NCBI GenBank assembly: GCA_017417465.1
Contig: JAFPZD010000199.1
Coordinates: forward strand, 1 to 46,995
DNA length: 46,995 nt
Origin: Prevotella sp.
GTDB lineage: Bacteria; Bacteroidota; Bacteroidia; Bacteroidales; Bacteroidaceae
Direction of reading: 5' to 3'
Below, piece by piece: positions 8,457 to 15,969 of this stretch. The notes beneath the pieces were generated by a model that was not told where the DNA came from, searched no databases, and worked only from the letters and a program-made list of their open reading frames with translations. Numbering within the stretch: position 1 is the stretch's first letter; every line of letters starts with the position of its first letter. The position numbers were made by a program, and so were the translations under genes.

Positions 8457-9263
8457 TTGAACTACATCGACACCCACGCCCACATCGACGGCCAAGAGTT
8501 TGACCAGGACCGCAATGAAGTCATCGCACGAGCCCGCGAGGCTGGTGCGGCTGCCATCTTCGTACCCGCCATCGACCTGCCGTCTTCATGCCGCATCCTC
8601 GCCCTCTGCCAGCAGCACCCCAGCTATCTCTACCCCATGGCCGGCCTCCATCCCGAGGAGGTCCGTGCCGACTGGCGCGACGTGCTCAGCGAAATAAAGA
8701 AACTCATTGCCCCCACCTCGGGGACCGTAGGGGATGCCTCACCCCTCATCGCCATCGGCGAGGTAGGCCTCGACTTCTACTGGAGCCGCGAGTTCGAAAA
8801 GGAGCAACTCGCAGCTTTCGAGGAACAGGTGCAATGGTCGGTAGAGACACGCCTGCCCCTGATGATTCACTGCCGCAAGGCCCAGAACGAAATGGTAAGT
8901 ATAATAAAAAGGTACGCACGTGAGCTGCCCGGCGGCGTGTTCCACTGCTTCACCGGCAACGCCATAGAGGCTGAAGAGCTGCTACAGTTTCCCCAGTTCG
9001 TACTCGGCATCGGCGGCGTGCTGACGTTCAAGAAATCGCACCTGCCCGAAGTGCTCCCTGCTGTCGTTCCCCTCGACCGCATCGTCTTAGAGACCGACGC
9101 CCCTTACATGGCCCCCGTTCCCCTGCGTGGCCAGCGCAACGAGCCAGCCTATGTGCGTCACGTCATCGCTCGCATGGCCCAGGCTTACGGTGTTAGCGAG
9201 GAGGAGGTGGCCACACGCACCACGGCAAACGCCAAGCGCGTCTTCCACATTACCAACTTTTGA
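8457..9263 (+). CDS. TatD-family metal-dependent hydrolase
   Basis: 268 residues starting from TTG, directly at MNYIDTHAHIDG. All metal-site signatures of TatD are present: THAHID, GLHPEE, GEVGLDFYW, MIHCRKA, FHCFTG and LETDAPYM. Family members are TIM-barrel 3'-5' DNases or DNA-repair/quality-control hydrolases; cytoplasmic. The TTG start is chosen because the residues before it would be CTCC-repeat sequence and the fold begins at once with the first metal ligands. It follows the polyprenyl synthase on the same strand and ends at a perfect 15-bp hairpin. Confidence 0.88.
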   Translation: MNYIDTHAHIDGQEFDQDRNEVIARAREAGAAAIFVPAIDLPSSCRILALCQQHPSYLYPMAGLHPEEVRADWRDVLSEIKKLIAPTSGTVGDASPLIAIGEVGLDFYWSREFEKEQLAAFEEQVQWSVETRLPLMIHCRKAQNEMVSIIKRYARELPGGVFHCFTGNAIEAEELLQFPQFVLGIGGVLTFKKSHLPEVLPAVVPLDRIVLETDAPYMAPVPLRGQRNEPAYVRHVIARMAQAYGVSEEEVATRTTANAKRVFHITNF

Positions 9264-9268
9264 TTATT

Positions 9269-9306
9269 GACTGCATGTTTTGGAGCGTTTGCCAAAACAT
9301 GCAGTC
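9269..9306 (+). terminator. Perfect 15-bp hairpin after the TatD gene
   Basis: GACTGCATGTTTTGG and CCAAAACATGCAGTC pair perfectly around an 8-nt loop, 5 nt after the stop codon. No T-run follows, so it may be an intrinsic terminator of weak type or an mRNA 3'-end stabiliser. Confidence 0.6.
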
Positions 9307-9381
9307 ATCAGAAGTAGGTATCACCACATCGGCAATCGCCCCGAAAGTGCCTGTTTTCGGCATTTTCCCCATTTTTAGGTA

Positions 9382-9412
9382 TTGGCAAAATGCCCAAATC
9401 GCCGTACCTTTG
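9382..9412 (+). promoter_or_regulatory. Promoter of the porin/imelysin locus
   Basis: TTG ending at 9384, 20 nt, then TACCTTTG at 9405-9412; 28 nt before the porin start codon. Good match in sequence and spacing. Confidence 0.75.
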
Positions 9413-9440
9413 CACCTGATTTCAAGACACTATCAGGTAT

Positions 9441-10769
9441 ATGAGAAAACTATTCTGTATCATCTTTTTCGCCTTTGCAGGAGGCCTTCTCTTTGGGGGG
9501 AGGCTCGCAAATATTCATGCCCAAGTCAATGCTGCCGACAGCGTGATGCAACATGCCAAAGGTAACAAGCTGAGCGTAGGCGGCTACGGAGAGGTGGGCT
9601 ACACGCGTGAGTTTTTCAGCGACCACGTCAACAGGTACAGCTCGCCCGCCTTCTACAGCGACGACCCTTCGCACGGGAAGTTCGACATTCCCCATGCCGT
9701 CGTCTATCTTGGCTACGACTTTGGCAAAGGATGGACCATGGGCACGGAGATAGAGTTCGAGCACACGGGTACCGGCTCAGCCATTGAGAACGAGGCCGAC
9801 GAGGCTGCCGAATGGGAATACGAGCAGGAGAAAGGCGGCGAGGTGGAGCTGGAGCAGTTCTGGCTTAACAAGCGCTTCTCACGGGCGGCCAACCTGAAGT
9901 TCGGCCACTTCGTTGTTCCCGTAGGACTGAACAATGCCCACCACGAGCCACTGAACTATTTCACCGTCTATCGGCCGGAGGGCGAGAACACCATTCTCCC
10001 GTCGACCTGGCACGACACGGGCATTGCCTTCTGGGGACAGCATGGCAAATTCAAATACGAGCTGCAGCTGGTAGCCGGACTCAATGCCATGTTCTTCAAC
10101 CGCGACAAGTGGATACACCACGGCGCCGGCTCACCCTTTGAGTTCAAGCCTGCCAACCAATACGGCTTCGTCGCACGTCTCGACTACCACGTCATGCCGG
10201 GCATCAGGATGGGCATCAGTGGCTACTACGGCAACGCCGCACACAACACCTACCCCAACGACCTGAAGGGCGACGGCAAACCTTACGACAAGGTGAAAGG
10301 CACCGTGGCCATCGGCGCTATTGACGCCACGCTGAACCGCTGGAACTGGATAGTACGCGCACAGGCCGACTACGGCTATGTGGGCGACACCGAGAAGCTG
10401 AACATCATCAAGGATGCCAAAGCGCACGCCTCAAACTCGCCCGTAAAGAGTGCCATGATAGGCAAGAACGCCGTCAGCATGGGCATTGAGGCGGGCTACG
10501 ACGTGTTATCGCAGATCACAAAGCTACGGAACGACCATCAGAAGTGCTACGTCTTCGGGCGCTACGAGTACTACGACAGTTATATCCCGGCCAAGAACAA
10601 GCAGATGTTCGACTACACTAATGTGAACCGCATCGCAACGGGCCTGAACTACTACCCTGTGCCAGAGATTGCCATCAAGGCCGACTATAGCATCCGCCTG
10701 CTGAAGTCACCCTACAACAACGAGCCAAGCCTGAACATCGGCATTGCCTACGAGGGATTCTTTTTGTAA
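9441..10769 (+). CDS. Phosphate-selective porin-like outer-membrane protein
   Basis: 442 residues with a signal peptide (MRKLFCIIFFAFAGGLL, mature start near IHAQ). The remainder is rich in alternating aromatic/polar strands ('GWTMGTEIEFEHTG', 'LKFGHFVVPVGLNN', 'GMNYYPVP'-like ends) and finishes with a terminal aromatic (IAYEGFFL), as expected for a beta-barrel. 'NLKFGHFVVPVG' resembles the OprO/OprP-like family. It is the first gene of a run with an imelysin and a di-heme cytochrome, an arrangement that suggests uptake of iron or of a metal-bound substrate rather than phosphate; that is inference. A 344-bp repeat-filled gap separates it from the next gene. Confidence 0.75.
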   Translation: MRKLFCIIFFAFAGGLLFGGRLANIHAQVNAADSVMQHAKGNKLSVGGYGEVGYTREFFSDHVNRYSSPAFYSDDPSHGKFDIPHAVVYLGYDFGKGWTMGTEIEFEHTGTGSAIENEADEAAEWEYEQEKGGEVELEQFWLNKRFSRAANLKFGHFVVPVGLNNAHHEPLNYFTVYRPEGENTILPSTWHDTGIAFWGQHGKFKYELQLVAGLNAMFFNRDKWIHHGAGSPFEFKPANQYGFVARLDYHVMPGIRMGISGYYGNAAHNTYPNDLKGDGKPYDKVKGTVAIGAIDATLNRWNWIVRAQADYGYVGDTEKLNIIKDAKAHASNSPVKSAMIGKNAVSMGIEAGYDVLSQITKLRNDHQKCYVFGRYEYYDSYIPAKNKQMFDYTNVNRIATGLNYYPVPEIAIKADYSIRLLKSPYNNEPSLNIGIAYEGFFL

Positions 10770-11100
10770 GGAGATGAGGAGATGTGGAGTAAAGGAGTAA
10801 AGTAGTAAAGGAGTAAAGGAGTAAGGAGTTGAGGAGATGAGGAGATGAGGAGATGAGGAGGTAAAGTAGAATACCTTTTACATAACATAAGTCCCACTCC
10901 ACGACTATCGTCCCCTAACTCCCCAAGAAACTCCACAAGAAACTCCACAACTATCGCCCCTTAACTCCCCTTCGCTCGAGCTCTGCTCGCTTGCTACCAA
11001 AGGGACGTAAGAACTCCCCTTAACTCCCAAAGAAACTCCCCAGGAAACTCCCCAAGAAACTCCCCAGATTCCTAAAGAATATTCCAAATTGAACAACAAA
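10770..11100. repeat. GGAG/CTCC-rich intergenic element (copy B)
   Basis: The 344-bp gap between porin and imelysin genes. Left third: GGAGATGAGG and GGAGTAAAG tracts. Middle core: GAGGTAAAGTAGAATACCT (AGGTA...TACCT hairpin) then ACATAAGTCCCACTCCA and CTATCGTCCCCTAACTCC. Right half: repeated AACTCCCC and AGAAACTCCCC. Shares its core almost exactly with copy C (12357). Purine-rich then pyrimidine-rich on one strand, so the two halves can pair. Confidence 0.7.
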
Positions 11101-11113
11101 TAAAAAAACTACG

Positions 11114-12355
11114 ATGAAAAAGATTTTTATGTACGCCATGCTCTTCGCAGCATGCACACTGGGATTCACATCCTGCTCGGACGACGATGACAACAAGGAC
11201 GACAACCAGCAGTTGACAGAGAAGGAACAGGCCATGCAGGCCATCACCGAACAGTATGTCAACAACGTTGTGTTCCCCATCTACAAGTCGCTGGCATCGC
11301 AGACAGCCGACCTCTACGACCAGCTGGTCAGTGCCAAGGGCAAGCTACGGGCAGGCACACTCACGCAAACCGACATCGACAATATCTGCACGACGTTCGT
11401 CAACGCACGCTCGGCATGGGAGAGCAGCGAGGCATTCCTCTACGGAGCAGCCACCGACTTCGGCATCGATCCTCACATCGACACGTGGCCCCTCGACCGC
11501 ACAGCCCTCGCCAAGGCACTGAGTAGCAACGAGATCATCAGCGACCTCGACGACCTGGACGACGGTGGCATCGACAATGCCCGTGCCCTGGTGGGCGAAC
11601 AGCAGCTGGGATTCCACGGCATCGAGTTCATCATCTTCCGCGACGGTAAGAACCGCGCCCTCGCCGCCCTGAAAGGCGTTGAGAACGACGAGGCCTTCAG
11701 CGGACGTAACATCACTGGCGAGCAGGAGCTCATCTTCGCCGCCGCCGTGGCAGGCGACCTGCGCGACAAGTGCTTCCAGTTGGAGGTGAGCTGGCTGGGC
11801 GACAAAGCTCCGAAAGCCCATCAGGACCGCGTTGAGGAGTGTGAGTTCCCAACGACGGTGGCCGGTGGCGATGCCTCCTACGGCGAGAACATGCTGAACG
11901 CCACAAAGGCCGGCAGCACCATGGCCACATGGCGAGGCGTGATGAGCACCATCCTCGTGGCCGGCTGTAGCGGTATCTGCGCCGAGGTTGCTGGACAGAA
12001 GATCGGACAAGCTTATCTGGGCACCGATCCTGACTACATCGAGTCGCCCTACAGCCAGCGCTCGTACTACGACTTCTTCGACAACATCAGCAGCATCCAG
12101 TACAGTCTCTATGGCCACCAAAACTCAACGCCACACGCCAACAGCATCATGGTTTACCTGCAGAAGTATAACGCCACGATGGCCGCCAGCCTGCAGACGA
12201 AGCTCGCCACGGCCCTCACGGCCCTGACTGCCGCAAAGGCGGGCACGCCCTTCGTCGTCGACTCGCACAGTGCCAACGCCAAGGCTGCTATGGATGCCAT
12301 CAACACGCTCGACGAGGCCATCAACGAGGCTGCCTCATGGATTGCTCAGAATTAG
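11114..12355 (+). CDS. Imelysin-family lipoprotein
   Basis: 413 residues. Lipoprotein signal with lipobox FTSC (Cys ~21) followed by SDDDDNKDD. The domain carries the imelysin GxHxxE motif in 'LGFHGIEFIIFRDG' (about residues 171-182) and the helical N- and C-terminal halves typical of the family. Imelysin proteins are linked to iron uptake (EfeO/IrpA-related); the GxHxxE site is thought to bind metal. Here it lies between a porin and a di-heme cytochrome, which fits an envelope metal-acquisition or redox system. Probably on the periplasmic face of a membrane or on the surface. Confidence 0.85.
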   Translation: MKKIFMYAMLFAACTLGFTSCSDDDDNKDDNQQLTEKEQAMQAITEQYVNNVVFPIYKSLASQTADLYDQLVSAKGKLRAGTLTQTDIDNICTTFVNARSAWESSEAFLYGAATDFGIDPHIDTWPLDRTALAKALSSNEIISDLDDLDDGGIDNARALVGEQQLGFHGIEFIIFRDGKNRALAALKGVENDEAFSGRNITGEQELIFAAAVAGDLRDKCFQLEVSWLGDKAPKAHQDRVEECEFPTTVAGGDASYGENMLNATKAGSTMATWRGVMSTILVAGCSGICAEVAGQKIGQAYLGTDPDYIESPYSQRSYYDFFDNISSIQYSLYGHQNSTPHANSIMVYLQKYNATMAASLQTKLATALTALTAAKAGTPFVVDSHSANAKAAMDAINTLDEAINEAASWIAQN

Positions 12356-12356
12356 T

Positions 12357-12600
12357 TTTTTTAAGGAGTAAAAGAGTAAGGAGTGGAGGAGTAAAGGAGT
12401 AAGGAGTTGAGGAGATGTGGAGATGTGGAGGTAAAGTAGAATACCTCTTACGCGACATAAGTCCCACTCCAAGACTATCGTCCCCTAACTCCACAAGAAA
12501 CTCCACAACTATCGTCCCCTAACTCCCCTTAACTTCCCCTAACTCCCCAACTCTAACTCCCCAAGAAACTCCCCCTAACTCCTCAACTCTATCTCCCCCT
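12357..12600. repeat. GGAG/CTCC-rich intergenic element (copy C)
   Basis: Fills the 245-bp gap between imelysin and di-heme cytochrome genes. Contains GGAGTAAAGGAG tracts, the same core (GGAGGTAAAGTAGAATACCT, ACATAAGTCCCACTCCA, GACTATCGTCCCCTAACTCC) as copy B, then AACTCC repeats up to the next start codon. Confidence 0.7.
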
Positions 12601-14313
12601 ATGAACAAGAAACATCAATTTTACTTCGTGGCCGCCCTTATCGGAGGGCTTGCCATGACCGCCTGTTCCGATGACGACAGTCCCGTAGAGCCCACCACAT
12701 CGGACGAAAGTAGTTATATCGGAAAAGCCGTGGGCAACTTCACCGCCGAGGAATGGTTCGTGGGCGGTCAAAAAGGAACGACTATGAATGTCACCCAAGG
12801 CTGTTTCGAAGACGAGACGCCCGCCGTCACCGAGATGGGGCTTACAGAAGCCTTCAACCGCGGCGAGCAGTTCTTCGAGCGTAACGTCACAGAGTTCCAG
12901 ACACCATTCAACGGTCTGGGGCCTGCCTACGTGCGCAAGTCGTGCCTCGACTGCCACCCGGCCTACGGTCACGGAAAGCGCGTGACACAATACGCCGCAG
13001 AATGGGGCAACGGCTACCTGCTCGTCGTCTACCATCCCGTCGACGGCCTGAACAGTGATGATGGCCCATACGTGGCCGAAGTGACGGGCATGCCACAGAC
13101 ACGTGCCGTATCACCGTTCCTGCCTCCTATCGACGAGCGCGGCATCCACCTCAGCTGGCCGACACTGACGGCCATGGCTGACGGCAGTGAGATTTCGGCA
13201 ACACAGTTTCCTGACGGAGAGACCTACCAGCTCATCTATCCTGAACTGAGCATCGACCGCTCAGCCTTCAACACCAACCCCACACCTTGGGAGACCGGCA
13301 ACGGGGCTGTGGCCTTCCGTCTGGAGAGCACCATCGGCATCATCGGCACAGGACTGCTCGACGCCATTCCCGACGACAGCATCCGCGCGCAATATCAGCG
13401 CGAGGCTCCTTATGTGGAGCTGAACCCCGCCTTCTGGGACAAGGAGAAGAACGACTTCGCCGCTACCGCCTGGTATGTCAACGCCTCCAGCGGCCTTGAG
13501 CAGGTGAACCGACTGAAAAAGTTCACTTACGCCATGACACGCGGCTCGCTGCAGGACGGAGCCGGCGCCAACGCCATCTGGAACATCACCAACGTCAGCC
13601 GTTCCGACCGTCCTAAGCTCTACACCACCGCTGCCTGGGCCAAGGCCATGTCGGAGAATGCAGAGGTGATTGCCGCCATCAAGGCCGATCCCACGTCGCC
13701 CTATCATGCCGACGGCACCGACGAGGGCATTCGCGACGCCGTCTACAACCTGCTGCTGCCCACCACGAACCAGTTCGACAATGCGTGGCACAACTTCCAA
13801 CCGGAGATGTCAGACAACAACTTCTGGGCGTTCCAGGTGTGGCACCGCGGCCTCGCCATTCCACGTGCCCGTAACCTGCAGGATCCCGAAGTGCAGCGTG
13901 GCAAGCAAGTCTTTAACGAAATCGGCTGTGCTGCCTGTCACCGTCCGTCGTGGACGACAACGTCCGACAACTACTGGGCTCCGCAAATCATTACCGCACA
14001 GAATCTGCAGCTGCCCCGCTACCAGAACCAGACCATCTGGCCCTACACCGACATGATTCAGCACCGCCTCTATATGAAGAATGGCATTCACGGCTCATGG
14101 TGCCGAACCACCCCGTTGTGGGGACGAGGCCTGTCGCTCATCAACACAGGCGCCGAGGACCGTCTGCACGACTGTCGCGCTCGCAACGAGATAGAGGCCA
14201 TCATCTGGCATGGCTACTCAAAGCAGTCGGATGCCTACGCCAGCACGCTGAAGTTCTACAGGCTGCCGAAGGCCGACCGCGATGCCATCGTGAAATTCCT
14301 GAGAGCAATTTAG
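12601..14313 (+). CDS. Di-heme c-type cytochrome / DUF1111-like oxidoreductase lipoprotein
   Basis: 570 residues, lipoprotein signal with lipobox MTAC (Cys ~22). Two CxxCH heme c attachment sites: CLDCH near residue 115 and CAACH near residue 443. The spacing and sequences such as 'RGKQVFNEIGCAACHRPSWTT' and 'TPLWGRGLS' fit the di-heme oxidoreductase (thiol/peroxidase-like, DUF1111) family found beside imelysins. It would work in the envelope as an electron-transfer or peroxidase-like partner of the imelysin, possibly changing iron redox state; the reaction is not known. Its hemes need a cytochrome c maturation system, relevant to the next gene. Confidence 0.85.
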   Translation: MNKKHQFYFVAALIGGLAMTACSDDDSPVEPTTSDESSYIGKAVGNFTAEEWFVGGQKGTTMNVTQGCFEDETPAVTEMGLTEAFNRGEQFFERNVTEFQTPFNGLGPAYVRKSCLDCHPAYGHGKRVTQYAAEWGNGYLLVVYHPVDGLNSDDGPYVAEVTGMPQTRAVSPFLPPIDERGIHLSWPTLTAMADGSEISATQFPDGETYQLIYPELSIDRSAFNTNPTPWETGNGAVAFRLESTIGIIGTGLLDAIPDDSIRAQYQREAPYVELNPAFWDKEKNDFAATAWYVNASSGLEQVNRLKKFTYAMTRGSLQDGAGANAIWNITNVSRSDRPKLYTTAAWAKAMSENAEVIAAIKADPTSPYHADGTDEGIRDAVYNLLLPTTNQFDNAWHNFQPEMSDNNFWAFQVWHRGLAIPRARNLQDPEVQRGKQVFNEIGCAACHRPSWTTTSDNYWAPQIITAQNLQLPRYQNQTIWPYTDMIQHRLYMKNGIHGSWCRTTPLWGRGLSLINTGAEDRLHDCRARNEIEAIIWHGYSKQSDAYASTLKFYRLPKADRDAIVKFLRAI

Positions 14314-14400
14314 AATTTAGAATTTAGAATTGAGAATTGAGAATTGTGAATTGAGAATTGTGAAGTGTGAATTGTGAATTGTGAATTGTGAATTGAAGCT
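14314..14400 (+). repeat. GAATT microsatellite between cytochrome and CcsB-like genes
   Basis: Repeats of TTTAGAATT, TTGAGAATT and TTGTGAATT with a 7-9 bp period fill the gap up to the next gene. No separate promoter is seen. Confidence 0.6.
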
Positions 14401-14409
14401 TTTAGTTTT

Positions 14410-15108
14410 ATGAATAGAGTCATTATCTTAGTGTTGCTATCTTTGGCAGTCCAAGTCAAGGCAACGACTAATAATCAAACCTCAAATCTCAAATCTCAAT
14501 TCTCAAATCAAAAAAGAAGTGTGCTACCTCAACAACAGGCGGCACACTTTTGCCGACTGCTGTACTACTCAGACGACGGCAACGTCTATCCGCTCAGTGT
14601 CTATGCCCAGCATCTCACGGCCTTGCTCTGCGGCAGCCTCAGCTACGGTGAATACTCTGCCGAACAAGTATTCACGGGACCCATCTTTTTCTACGACGAG
14701 TGGGAGCTGGAGCGCATGCCCTTCAGCAACGGCCAGGGACGCATACTGATGGAGGAGCTGCACAGCGGACAGACGCTCCGTGTGTTCCCCCACTCTACCG
14801 ATGGCACACTGACATGGTATACGCCCACCGACTCTATACCCGCCGCTATCGGCGACGAACACCGCAAATACATCCATGAGGTCTTCACACGCCTGAACGG
14901 AGAGGTGCAGGCCGGCAACTGGGAGAATGTCGATGCCTTCATCGACCGTATGATAGAGTACCAGTGCCGGTTCGGAGACAATGCCGACAAAGCAGCGCTC
15001 CCCAAACCGCAGACCATCGTTCTTTGGCTCATTCCGGTCTTAGTCCTGTTCTTAGTCAGCTATTATATGACTTACAATCGGAAAGACAAAACGCAGAAGC
15101 CGAGTTAA
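14410..15108 (+). CDS. Stand-alone CcsB/CcsBA-like periplasmic domain protein
   Basis: 232 residues: signal peptide (1-18), periplasmic domain, and one membrane segment near 203-221 (IVLWLIPVLVLFLVSYYM) with a basic cytoplasmic tail. The region 'YYSDDGNVYPLSVYAQHLTALLCG' then 'GEYSAEQVFTGPIFFYDEWE' resembles the periplasmic part of Bacteroidetes cytochrome c biogenesis proteins (CcsB/CcsBA), which carry an equivalent 'RxxPLxTLA...KxxYxGxxxxQVLxG' stretch. The catalytic CcsA part (WWD domain) is missing. Its place after a c-type cytochrome gene suggests a role in heme attachment to that cytochrome. The family link is from remembered patterns, so moderate certainty. Confidence 0.55.
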   Translation: MNRVIILVLLSLAVQVKATTNNQTSNLKSQFSNQKRSVLPQQQAAHFCRLLYYSDDGNVYPLSVYAQHLTALLCGSLSYGEYSAEQVFTGPIFFYDEWELERMPFSNGQGRILMEELHSGQTLRVFPHSTDGTLTWYTPTDSIPAAIGDEHRKYIHEVFTRLNGEVQAGNWENVDAFIDRMIEYQCRFGDNADKAALPKPQTIVLWLIPVLVLFLVSYYMTYNRKDKTQKPS

Positions 15109-15177
15109 ATAATATTAAAAAGGGAACACACAACACAAATTAAACGCAACGGATGCACTTTTCTCAATTAAAAGTCG

Positions 15178-15185
15178 TAACTTTG
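15178..15185 (+). promoter_or_regulatory. Promoter -7 box of tRNA-Ser
   Basis: TAACTTTG, 50 nt upstream of the tRNA 5' end. No clear -33 element at the usual distance. Confidence 0.45.
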
Positions 15186-15234
15186 CACCCGCTTAACTGA
15201 AATAAGGGCTATACAGCCCATTTTTGATCGCTAA

Positions 15235-15322
15235 GGAGAGATGCTCGAGTGGCTGAAGAGGCACGCCTGGAAAGCGTGTGACCGGCAAAACTGGTTCGCG
15301 AGTTCGAATCTCGCTCTCTCCG
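15235..15322 (+). tRNA. tRNA-Ser (anticodon GGA)
   Basis: Acceptor arms GGAGAGA and TCTCTCC pair exactly; anticodon stem CACGC/GCGTG encloses CTGGAAA; a long class-II variable arm and the T-arm GCGAGTTCGAATCTCGC are present. 88 nt, no encoded CCA. Confidence 0.95.
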
Positions 15323-15395
15323 CTCCTAAAAGATTGGTTTTCAACCAATTACAACCCCACAAAACATTCTTGTCAGGCATTAAAAAAAAGGTTCT

Positions 15396-15779
15396 TCACA
15401 GGAATGGCGTGATACCGATCTCAGACTCTGTGCGTAGCGCCTCCGTTTCATCGCCCCGCTCCCGACAAGCCGTTGCCAGCAGTGAGGCCCAGCGCATCTG
15501 CTCCTCGTAGTTCATGTCCATTCGTGCCACGTCGGTCAGCAGCCTCAGCACCTTCAGCCTATTAACGGTGCTGTCTTTCACAGCAGCATGCTCCAGCAGC
15601 TCCAGGCCTATCTGCCGGGCAGAGTCAAGATTGATGGTGTCGGTGGAATTGATATAAGCACAGGCGCGCTCCAGCATAGTGCTGAAGTGTGACTGGGAAT
15701 CTTTCTTCGAATTGTATTCCCCGCATGCCGCAAAGATCAGCACTGCGAGGACAAGCCATGGTTTCGCACGATTTAACAC
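15396..15779 (-). CDS. Small lipoprotein, possibly truncated TPR protein
   Basis: 127 residues with a lipoprotein signal (lipobox FAAC, then GEYNSKKD). The remainder is helical ('LDSARQIGLELLEHAAVKDSTVNRLKVLRLLTDVA', 'YEEQMRWASLLATACRERGD') and looks like the first one or two TPR-type helix pairs of a longer lipoprotein; it ends abruptly at TESEIGITPFL. The stop lies 74 bp from the 3' end of tRNA-Ser, a classic integration site, so truncation by a past rearrangement is possible. No function assigned. Confidence 0.55.
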   Translation of the reverse strand: MLNRAKPWLVLAVLIFAACGEYNSKKDSQSHFSTMLERACAYINSTDTINLDSARQIGLELLEHAAVKDSTVNRLKVLRLLTDVARMDMNYEEQMRWASLLATACRERGDETEALRTESEIGITPFL

Positions 15780-15839
15780 GTGACGTCGCCATTAGGCTTT
15801 CGAGCGGATGGGACGTATTAGACTTTGCATAAAACGATG

Positions 15840-15870
15840 CAAAGTTACTGCTTTTTGTTCGCATTTACAA
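15840..15870 (-). promoter_or_regulatory. Promoter of the small lipoprotein
   Basis: Minus-strand TTG, 20 nt, TAACTTTG at 15847-15840, about 60 nt before the start codon. Confidence 0.6.
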
Positions 15871-15969
15871 TAGTTTAGACAAATTGATATACGATTTTAG
15901 ACAGATTGCACGGTTCAAAAGACAAAACGCACGGTTGAAAAAGACAAATTGCACAATACAGAAGGCCTA

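Noticed and set aside
9441-10769. Calling the porin a phosphate transporter
   Set aside because: Only barrel resemblance supports it; no phosphate genes are nearby and the context points to metal handling.
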